Assembly (NCBI GenBank): GCA_031267205.1
Contig: JAIRZN010000022.1
Span: 1-12,751, forward strand
DNA: 12,751 nt
Origin: Tannerellaceae bacterium
Lineage (GTDB): Bacteria > Bacteroidota > Bacteroidia > Bacteroidales > Tannerellaceae
Direction of reading: 5' to 3'
The translations under genes were made by a program, and so were the position numbers. This document shows positions 7,411 to 12,751 of the stretch, one piece after another. Each line of letters begins with the position of its first letter. Position 1 is the first letter of the stretch. The notes under the pieces were generated by a model. The model did not search any database. It was not told where the DNA came from and saw nothing but the letters and a program-made list of their open reading frames with translations.

Positions 7411-7444
7411 AACAAGCGAATAGGAAAAAAATATATCGCTTGTT
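7411..7444. repeat. 9-bp perfect inverted repeat abutting a transposase-fossil start codon
   Basis: The sequence aacaagcga (7411-7419) is repeated in inverse orientation as tcgcttgtt (7436-7444), separated by a 16-base A/T-rich spacer. The right arm ends one base before the ATG at 7445. It may be an operator, a translation-blocking hairpin of the former insertion sequence, or part of an IS end. It lies between two divergent reading frames (7356 minus and 7445 plus). Confidence 0.6.
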
Positions 7445-7778
7445 ATGGAAACAAAAATAGTTCAAATATCCGAATTATCCCACTTATTAGAAAATAAAGA
7501 TTCACTCAACGTCAACCTTATCCGTTTGTTTGGTTGTTTTGGTTTGGGACGGTTGCTGAAGCAATCTTCCATCGGAAAGTCCAAAGGGGTAGGCAGGAGA
7601 TTTAATTCTGCTTTTTAAGCGTCGATTAATAAAGAGAAAGATTCTTTGAATGTGCCAAACGCCCTGCTGCTTCATCCTTGATGATACATTTTTAGAAAAG
7701 ACCGGCTGCTTCATAGAAGGAGTTAGCAGGGTATTTGATCATGTTAGCGGACAATGTACTCTGGGATTCAAATTGCTG
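7445..7778 (+). pseudogene. Decayed IS4-like transposase with internal deletion
   Basis: An ATG at 7445 opens a 57-codon frame (stop TAA at 7616-7618), which contains LIRLFGCFGLGRLLKQSSI. This resembles the N-terminal region of Bacteroidota IS4-type transposases. In another frame, from 7650, the catalytic beginning is recognisable: CFILDDTFLEKTG followed by EGVSRVFDHVSGQCTLGFKLL. In such enzymes the first catalytic aspartate sits in the 'DDT' motif. About 30 bases separate the two parts, whereas an intact protein would have on the order of 100 residues between them. There is thus an internal deletion plus a frame change. After about 7778 the match is lost, although the second frame stays open to 7862. 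It is not functional. Family assignment rests on remembered motifs. Confidence 0.7.
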
Positions 7779-7828
7779 CTACCGGCTTTTCCATCTCTAT
7801 GGGCGTATTGCGGTTCTTGTTGGGTGAA

Positions 7829-7851
7829 TCTGATAGTATTCTTTTATCAGA
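7829..7851. repeat. 7-bp inverted repeat upstream of the lepA promoter
   Basis: The arms tctgata (7829-7835) and tatcaga (7845-7851) are perfect complements around the 9-base spacer gtattcttt. It lies 25 bases before the putative lepA -7 box and is followed, about 14 bases later, by a run of six or more T. It may insulate lepA from read-through, or may be chance in A/T-rich DNA. Confidence 0.3.
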
Positions 7852-7876
7852 CTCGCTTATAATCGTCTTTTTTATG

Positions 7877-7884
7877 TATGTTTG
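7877..7884 (+). promoter_or_regulatory. Bacteroidota-type -7 element for lepA
   Basis: The sequence tatgtttg is an exact TAnnTTTG match and lies 22 bases before the lepA ATG, implying a very short A/T-rich leader without a Shine-Dalgarno sequence, as is common in this phylum. No convincing -33 TTTG is seen at the usual spacing. Confidence 0.5.
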
Positions 7885-7906
7885 CCTATCAAATATAATG
7901 TAGTAA

Positions 7907-9694
7907 ATGAAGAATATCCGCAATTTTTGTATCATCGCCCATATTGATCACGGCAAAAGCACATTGGCCGACCGCTTGCTTGAATATACCAAAACTGTTG
8001 AAGGAAAAGATCTGCAGGCGCAGGTGCTGGACGATATGGATCTGGAACGCGAACGCGGCATCACGATCAAGAGTCATGCAATACAGATGGAGTATGGTTA
8101 TAAGAACGAGAATTACATACTGAACCTTATCGACACTCCGGGGCATGTGGACTTTTCTTACGAAGTGTCACGCTCTATTGCCGCCTGCGAAGGGGCTTTG
8201 CTGATTGTCGACGCGGCTCAGGGAATACAGGCCCAAACCATATCCAACCTGTATATGGCTATCGAGAACGATTTGGAAATAATCCCGGTAATCAACAAGA
8301 TAGACCTGCCGAGCGCCATGCCCGAAGAGGTGGAAGACCAGATAGTGGAACTGCTCGGCTGTCCGCGTAGCAGTATCCTTCGTGCGAGCGGCAAAACGGG
8401 CGAAGGAGTGTACGAAATACTGGATGCCGTAATAGAAAAGGTACCTGCTCCGGCGGGCGATCCGGAAGCTCCGCTGCAATGCTTGATCTTTGACTCGGTA
8501 TTCAATTCCTTCCGGGGAATAATAGCCTATTTCAAGGTGGTCAACGGCATTATACATAAGGGCGACCCGGTGAAGTTTGTTTCGACAGGCAAAGAATACG
8601 ACGCCGACGAGGTCGGGATCCTGAAGCTGACCATGTCGCCCCGCAGCGAAATAGGTACGGGCGATGTAGGCTATATCATTTCCGGTATCAAAACTTCGCG
8701 AGAAGTAAGGGTCGGAGACACTATCACCCACGTCAAGGGTGGATCCAGTGAGGCAATAGCCGGATTCGAAGAAGTCAAGCCTATGGTTTTTGCCGGCGTC
8801 TATCCGATAGACAGCGAGGACTTTGAGAATCTGCGTTCCTCGCTTGAGAAGCTCCAGCTCAACGATGCTTCGCTCACCTTCCAGCCCGAAAGTTCGCTGG
8901 CCCTGGGCTTTGGCTTCCGATGCGGCTTCCTGGGGCTTTTGCACATGGAAATCGTGCAGGAACGATTGGACAGGGAGTTCGATATGGACGTGATCACAAC
9001 CGTACCCAATGTCTCGTATAAGGTTTACGACAAGAAAGGCGACTGTTCGGAAGTTCACAACCCCGGCGGCCTGCCCGATCCTGCCCTCATCGACCATATC
9101 GACGAGCCGTATATCAGAGCGTCGGTGATAACCAATACCGCATACATCGGTCCCATCATGACTCTATGCCTGGGCAAGCGCGGAACGCTCCTCAAGCAGG
9201 AATACATATCGGGCGACCGTGTGGAAATATACTACGACCTGCCTCTGGGCGAGATAGTGATAGATTTCTACGACAAGCTGAAGAGCATCTCCAAAGGATA
9301 TGCATCCTTCGACTATCACTTGCATGACTACCGTCCCGGTAAATTAGTGAAGCTGGACATACTGCTGAACGGCGAACCGGTAGACGCCCTTTCGACGCTG
9401 ACGCATATAGACAACAGCGTCAACTTCGGGCGCAAGATGTGCGAAAAACTTAAGGAACTCATTCCCCGCCAACAGTTCGACATCGCGATTCAGGCTGCCA
9501 TCGGAGCAAAGATCATAGCGCGCGAAACCGTTAAGGCAGTTCGTAAAGACGTAACGGCCAAATGCTACGGAGGCGACATCACCCGCAAACGTAAACTGCT
9601 TGAAAAGCAGAAAGAAGGTAAAAAGCGTATGAAACAGATCGGAACGGTAGAAGTGCCGCAAAAAGCCTTCCTTGCCGTACTGAAACTGGATTAG
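7907..9694 (+). CDS. lepA: LepA, elongation factor 4 (ribosome-bound GTPase)
   Basis: A 595-residue translational GTPase of normal length for LepA/EF4. The G motifs are all present: G1 AHIDHGKST (11-19), switch I RERGIT (48-53), G3 DTPGH (76-80), G4 NKID (130-133) and the G5-like ASGKTG (160-165). The C-terminal half holds EF-G-like domains, including GFGFRCGFLGLLHMEIVQER. It ends in the LepA-specific tail with KRKLLEKQKEGKKRMKQIG. The protein binds the 70S ribosome and has been linked to back-translocation, to recovery of stalled elongation, and to 30S biogenesis. It is both cytosolic and membrane-associated. It stands alone on the plus strand with its own short leader. The usual neighbour lepB (signal peptidase) is absent, as is common in Bacteroidota. 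The start is fixed by the conserved N-terminus IRNFCIIAHIDHG. Confidence 0.98.
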   Translation: MKNIRNFCIIAHIDHGKSTLADRLLEYTKTVEGKDLQAQVLDDMDLERERGITIKSHAIQMEYGYKNENYILNLIDTPGHVDFSYEVSRSIAACEGALLIVDAAQGIQAQTISNLYMAIENDLEIIPVINKIDLPSAMPEEVEDQIVELLGCPRSSILRASGKTGEGVYEILDAVIEKVPAPAGDPEAPLQCLIFDSVFNSFRGIIAYFKVVNGIIHKGDPVKFVSTGKEYDADEVGILKLTMSPRSEIGTGDVGYIISGIKTSREVRVGDTITHVKGGSSEAIAGFEEVKPMVFAGVYPIDSEDFENLRSSLEKLQLNDASLTFQPESSLALGFGFRCGFLGLLHMEIVQERLDREFDMDVITTVPNVSYKVYDKKGDCSEVHNPGGLPDPALIDHIDEPYIRASVITNTAYIGPIMTLCLGKRGTLLKQEYISGDRVEIYYDLPLGEIVIDFYDKLKSISKGYASFDYHLHDYRPGKLVKLDILLNGEPVDALSTLTHIDNSVNFGRKMCEKLKELIPRQQFDIAIQAAIGAKIIARETVKAVRKDVTAKCYGGDITRKRKLLEKQKEGKKRMKQIGTVEVPQKAFLAVLKLD

Positions 9695-9740
9695 TCAAGA
9701 GAAACGATATAAATGTGTTTTTTGTAGCTTTTATATATTA

Positions 9741-9748
9741 TACCTTTG
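9741..9748 (+). promoter_or_regulatory. Bacteroidota-type -7 element for the helicase-like gene
   Basis: The sequence tacctttg is an exact TAnnTTTG match, 33 bases before the ATG at 9782. A possible -33 element, TTTG at 9721-9724, lies 16 bases upstream, a few bases closer than the usual spacing. Its presence suggests that the gene is transcribed separately from lepA, although the 87-base gap shows no clear terminator. Confidence 0.55.
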
Positions 9749-9781
9749 CGGCTTTAAAATAAGCATAAAACAACAAACGCC

Positions 9782-11347
9782 ATGCTAAAAGAAACAACCG
9801 TATATGTCCGTAAAGGAGAAAAACTCGCGGAAGTGTTCAAACGCCGCGGTTATGAAGAAGTTCCTCCCAATTGCATAATAAACAAAACAATCCCCGGCCT
9901 GGGATTGACTCACTGCGAATTAATGTCGGGCAGAAATTCAATAATAATAGAGCCCAACATAGCTGTCATCAAGGGTAAGTCGGAGAAATACAAGGACGTA
10001 TTCGGGGTGTACGACGGAGTATCTTCGCAGGAAATAGCCGACTACCTGTCGGGCCCGCTCCCCGCCGTCAAGAAAGTGCTGATAACGCCCGACAACTTTT
10101 TCAGGATAAAGGGAATAATGGAAGAGTTGCTTATAAATATGTACGAAAACTTCTTCCTCTTACTCGACGAATGTGAAAAAGACTTCCCGGTGTACGAAAT
10201 GAGAGAAGATTTTTTCCTGTTCCACAATCGCTCCTTTGTATCCTCGACCCCCGTAATACAGAGCGACCCGTTGATGAAAGAGTATGGCTTTTACATCCTG
10301 AATATAATCCCGGACTATGAATACAAACACAACCTCAACCTGATAACTACCAACAATATTGCCGAAACCTTATCCGCGCAAATATTGGCGATGGACGGTC
10401 CGGTATGTATTTTCTGTCACTCCGTAGAGACGATCGACTCGCTGCTTTGCGATATTCCAGTGTTGCGTAATGAAGCTTGCGTTTTTCAGGATGGAGAAAC
10501 GCTTATGCAGTTGAGCCAGGATGATTCTCAGACGAACCCATCCTACGTGAGCAGTCTGGGCGCTTACAATTTATTCACCTCACATTACTATCTGGCCGTG
10601 GATATTGAATTGCCCACGCCTCCGCACGTCATTATGGTGTCCGACCTGTTTGGCAGCAAGCCTTCCTTTATCGACCCCAAGACCGAAGCTCTTCAGATTG
10701 CCGGACGTTTTCGCAATGGCATCAGTAGCATGACTCACATCAGCAATATAGATGCCGAAATCAGCTATTGCACTCCCAAACAAGCGCGCGCCTGGCTGAA
10801 AAACGCCGGCAGGATATACGCCGGATGGCTCCGCAAGAAGGATACCATGTTGCATGAAGGCGCGAGAGAGATACTAAGGGAAGCCATAAGGCACAGCAGC
10901 TATGCTCGCTTTGTGGATAAGGCAGGCAACCTGAACCCGCTTTCCGTCACCAAGTTTATCGACGCCGAAACGGTGAAGGGCCTTTATACCAACACCAAAT
11001 TGTTGCAGGAAGCATACGCAGGCACAGATCATTTCAACGTATCCCATACGCGCGAAGTGCATATCTTCTCGGACAAGGATCGCTTTGTGCTAAACCGCAA
11101 GCTGACGCAGGAAGGGCGAAACCGCTTATTGCTCACCCGCTTCGAACAGCTGGAGGTGCTGCGTAAAGCACGTTCATCAAAAGCCCAGACGCGCTACCGT
11201 CATCTTATAAATCAAATGCTCAGCACTCCTTCCGACAGCTTCCTGTACGAATGTTTCATTGAGCATGGGAGTAACTTCATCCGTAATTCGGGCTATAAAG
11301 AAAACGTTATGCGGAAAAAAATAAACAACCTCCTTGCCACGGAGTAG
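9782..11347 (+). CDS. Divergent superfamily 2 helicase-like protein lacking the P-loop lysine
   Basis: A 521-residue cytosolic protein whose motif order is that of SF2 DEAD/DEAH-type ATPases. GLGLTH (39-44) stands where Walker A (G-x-G-K-T) should be, but the lysine is Leu42. IIIEPN (54-59) resembles motif Ia, ITPDN (101-105) motif Ib, and LLLDECE (126-132) is motif II with Asp129-Glu130. SST (154-156) fits motif III, VCIFCHS (208-214) motif IV, TSHYYLAVDIE (266-276) motif V. QIAGRFR (305-311) is a complete motif VI (Q-x-x-G-R-x-x-R). The last 200 residues are helical, basic and unassigned. Related proteins with a similarly altered P-loop seem to exist in Bacteroidota mobile elements, from memory. 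A regulatory or nucleic-acid-binding role, or an unusual ATPase, is possible. The gene lies between lepA and a bidirectional terminator. Its function is not known. Confidence 0.7.
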   Translation: MLKETTVYVRKGEKLAEVFKRRGYEEVPPNCIINKTIPGLGLTHCELMSGRNSIIIEPNIAVIKGKSEKYKDVFGVYDGVSSQEIADYLSGPLPAVKKVLITPDNFFRIKGIMEELLINMYENFFLLLDECEKDFPVYEMREDFFLFHNRSFVSSTPVIQSDPLMKEYGFYILNIIPDYEYKHNLNLITTNNIAETLSAQILAMDGPVCIFCHSVETIDSLLCDIPVLRNEACVFQDGETLMQLSQDDSQTNPSYVSSLGAYNLFTSHYYLAVDIELPTPPHVIMVSDLFGSKPSFIDPKTEALQIAGRFRNGISSMTHISNIDAEISYCTPKQARAWLKNAGRIYAGWLRKKDTMLHEGAREILREAIRHSSYARFVDKAGNLNPLSVTKFIDAETVKGLYTNTKLLQEAYAGTDHFNVSHTREVHIFSDKDRFVLNRKLTQEGRNRLLLTRFEQLEVLRKARSSKAQTRYRHLINQMLSTPSDSFLYECFIEHGSNFIRNSGYKENVMRKKINNLLATE

Positions 11348-11359
11348 TCGAACAAAAAG

Positions 11360-11390
11360 AAGCCGGCTTCCAAGTCTTGAAAGCCGGCTT
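11360..11390. terminator. Bidirectional rho-independent terminator
   Basis: The arms aagccggctt (11360-11369) and aagccggctt (11381-11390) are self-complementary and pair with each other. The stem can extend inwards by caag/cttg after one mismatch. The right side continues tttcttcatttctt and the left side aacaaaaaga, so each strand has a U-rich tract after the hairpin. It sits between the convergent genes ending at 11347 (plus) and 11394 (minus), and should serve both. Confidence 0.85.
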
Positions 11391-11393
11391 TCT

Positions 11394-12548
11394 TCATTTC
11401 TTATACTTCAACAGCATAATCACCGGATTAGATTCACCGTCGAGCCCGGCGGCTATTTCCGCGAGACGGCCTTTGAGCTTCCCGTTCTCATAGTCTTCGA
11501 TCAGGTCGGGGGCCTGTATGCTTATGTAGGCTGCTATCTCGCCGTTTACGGGGTTTGACTTGTTGATCTCTACGGGTCTGTTATCGGTGTAGTCGGCGTT
11601 GTAGACGGTGTATTCGAAGAGGGCGTCTTCCTCTTTGTCGTACATCAGATGAGTTGCCGGGAATAAATCCCTGCTCTCGTCCGATAATACTTTCACGGCA
11701 TCCATAAAGTAGTAGCGCTCGGTAAACATGCTCGGAAGAAGAAATATTTTTGTGTCCATAGAGACAGGCGGAGTTCTTACTATAAAGGGCGTCAACGTGT
11801 GGTCGGGAAGGTATCGGTAGACCGTGTCGGATGACTGTTCCACAAGGATCCAACTGTCAAGATAGGGAACCAGTCCCTTATAGCTGTCGGGCACATAATT
11901 ATAAGAGCCGTAACGTTCGTCTTCAAATTCCGCGCGCATATGTATGTCATCATTAGCAGGGATCCGAATCTCCCCCGTCACGCTTCCGTCCTGCTTGGAT
12001 ATAATTGCAAACGGCTTCCTGTTTATCTTTTCCCAACTATTATTGCATATCATATTGTCACGGTCAAAGTTATACATGTGATCAAAATTAACATCATCAC
12101 CGTGCTTAATGGTTCGCTTATAATTCCCGTCAAGGTCGTAGACTAATATCCTGTGCGAAGGGCGGTCGCTTATGTATATTTCACCTTTCTCCTCATCGAG
12201 CACGATCTGCATATAGATATTATACTCCTCGCCTCCCTGTCCGTGGCGGTTTATTCTTTTTATGGCCCTCCCGCTACGGTCGAAGAGAAAGAGATTCCCG
12301 TCCTGCGGATAGTTTCTTAGTATTATCATATTCCTTGTTATGTCACGCACAAAACCTTGGGTGACGAACTCGTCGTTAGTTTCCAGCGGAACATATTCCA
12401 CATCCATAAAGTCCTGGAGGATGAGTTCCTTCTTCGGATAGCTTGCCGTGACGTCGACGGTGATGACGCCGTCGTTTGTGACGCCGGACTGTTTGCATCC
12501 TGCGATTATGAGCAGGATAGCTGTCGTGATTGCGATTAGTCTTTTCAT
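11394..12548 (-). CDS. 6-bladed beta-propeller lipoprotein (DUF5128-like), paralogue B
   Basis: A 384-residue predicted lipoprotein with signal peptide MKRLIAITTAILLIIAGC, lipobox IAGC and lipidated Cys18. The mature N-terminus repeats paralogue A almost word for word: ITVDVTASYPKKELILQD and DVEYVPLETNDEF. Shared blade elements are LFLFDRSGRAIKRINRHGQGG, EIYISDRPSHRILVYDLDG and AIISKQDGSVTGEI. The C-terminal helix ENGKLKGRLAEIAAGLDGESN is also shared. The middle (about residues 150-330) is more divergent, which suggests that blade loops vary while the two ends are constrained. The ATG overlaps the stop codon of the upstream paralogue (ATGA at 12545-12548), so the two are probably co-transcribed and translationally coupled. 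No partner transporter or enzyme is in view. Its binding target is unknown. Confidence 0.87.
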   Translation of the reverse strand: MKRLIAITTAILLIIAGCKQSGVTNDGVITVDVTASYPKKELILQDFMDVEYVPLETNDEFVTQGFVRDITRNMIILRNYPQDGNLFLFDRSGRAIKRINRHGQGGEEYNIYMQIVLDEEKGEIYISDRPSHRILVYDLDGNYKRTIKHGDDVNFDHMYNFDRDNMICNNSWEKINRKPFAIISKQDGSVTGEIRIPANDDIHMRAEFEDERYGSYNYVPDSYKGLVPYLDSWILVEQSSDTVYRYLPDHTLTPFIVRTPPVSMDTKIFLLPSMFTERYYFMDAVKVLSDESRDLFPATHLMYDKEEDALFEYTVYNADYTDNRPVEINKSNPVNGEIAAYISIQAPDLIEDYENGKLKGRLAEIAAGLDGESNPVIMLLKYKK

Positions 12549-12751
12549 TTCTTATGTTTTATCAGCATGATTACCGGATTGGATTCCTCGTCGATGGTGG
12601 ATGCTATTTCTTTGAGGCGGCCTTTTAGCTTACCGTTTTCGTAGTCTTCGACGAGTTGGTCGGACTGTATTGGTTGCCAGGTTACGGCTTCGGCGTTCAT
12701 GGGCCTTGTATTCAGGTAGGCCTGCCTTTTATCGGTGTAGTCGCCGTTGTA
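12545..12751 (-). CDS. 3' end of a third propeller lipoprotein paralogue (partial)
   Basis: The reading frame enters from the right edge and ends in TGA at 12545-12547. The 68 visible codons include YNGDYTDKR, then RPMNAEAVTWQPIQ, and then the family's C-terminal helix ENGKLKGRLKEIASTIDEES, ending PVIMLIKHKK. This matches the ends of the genes at 6169-7356 and 11394-12548, so it is a tandem paralogue. Its stop overlaps the next gene's start (ATGA). The signal peptide and most blades lie outside the window, as does the promoter of this gene pair. Confidence 0.85.
   Translation of the reverse strand, partial: YNGDYTDKRQAYLNTRPMNAEAVTWQPIQSDQLVEDYENGKLKGRLKEIASTIDEESNPVIMLIKHKK

Noticed and set aside
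7502..7714. 70-codon open frame on the minus strand in the lepA upstream region
   Set aside because: It is antisense to the IS4-like transposase fossil, whose plus-strand frames carry recognisable motifs.
8168..9097. 309-codon open frame on the minus strand
   Set aside because: It lies wholly within lepA on the opposite strand. LepA is full length and shows all its motifs.
1..12751. CRISPR array, tRNA, rRNA or riboswitch
   Set aside because: No regularly spaced repeats, cloverleaf-like sequences or recognised riboswitch cores were seen in the intergenic stretches, though small or unusual RNAs cannot be excluded by eye.
5257..12751. An intact mobile element or defence system
   Set aside because: Only broken transposase pieces are present. 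The helicase-like gene stands alone without nuclease, methylase or other partner genes, so calling it a defence system would be speculation.

Overview
The window looks like a chromosome segment from a Bacteroidales-type member of the Bacteroidota. Three things point there. Putative promoters carry the TAnnTTTG -7 element typical of that phylum. The gene order rseC-rnfBCDGEA is the one known in Bacteroides relatives. Several lipoproteins belong to the 6-bladed beta-propeller (DUF5128-like) family that is common there. No rRNA, tRNA or CRISPR array was recognised.

Layout. (1) 1-83: the last codons of a plus-strand gene, probably a VOC/glyoxalase-fold protein. (2) 84-275: a spacer with a strong hairpin that can terminate transcription from both sides. 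(3) 276-5673, minus strand: a compact operon read as rseC, rnfB, rnfC, rnfD, rnfG, rnfE, rnfA. It encodes the complete Rnf ferredoxin:NAD+ oxidoreductase, an ion-pumping membrane complex. All expected ligands are visible: Fe-S cysteines in RnfB and RnfC, FMN-threonine motifs in RnfD and RnfG, and paired intramembrane cysteines in RnfA and RnfE. (4) 5674-7906: an accessory-looking interval. It holds one propeller lipoprotein gene on the minus strand flanked by fossils of two different transposases, with several small inverted repeats. (5) 7907-9694, plus strand: lepA (elongation factor 4). (6) 9782-11347, plus strand: a 521-residue protein with the motif order of a superfamily 2 helicase but without the P-loop lysine. 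(7) 11348-11393: a bidirectional terminator. (8) 11394-12751, minus strand: a second propeller lipoprotein gene and the 3' end of a third, joined by an ATGA overlap. Both are paralogues of the gene in (4).

How the genes work together. The Rnf operon is one functional unit. RnfB takes electrons from ferredoxin and passes them to the membrane flavins and the RnfA/E cluster. RnfC reduces NAD+, and the process drives ion transport. RseC is a membrane accessory protein encoded at the head of the operon. The propeller genes form a dispersed family of predicted surface or periplasmic lipoproteins. lepA and the helicase-like gene each seem to have their own promoter.

No wholly new multi-gene system is evident. 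The points most worth a second look are the helicase-like protein with the altered P-loop, a second and more canonical flavinylation motif on the RnfG tail, and the family of propeller paralogues surrounded by transposase debris.
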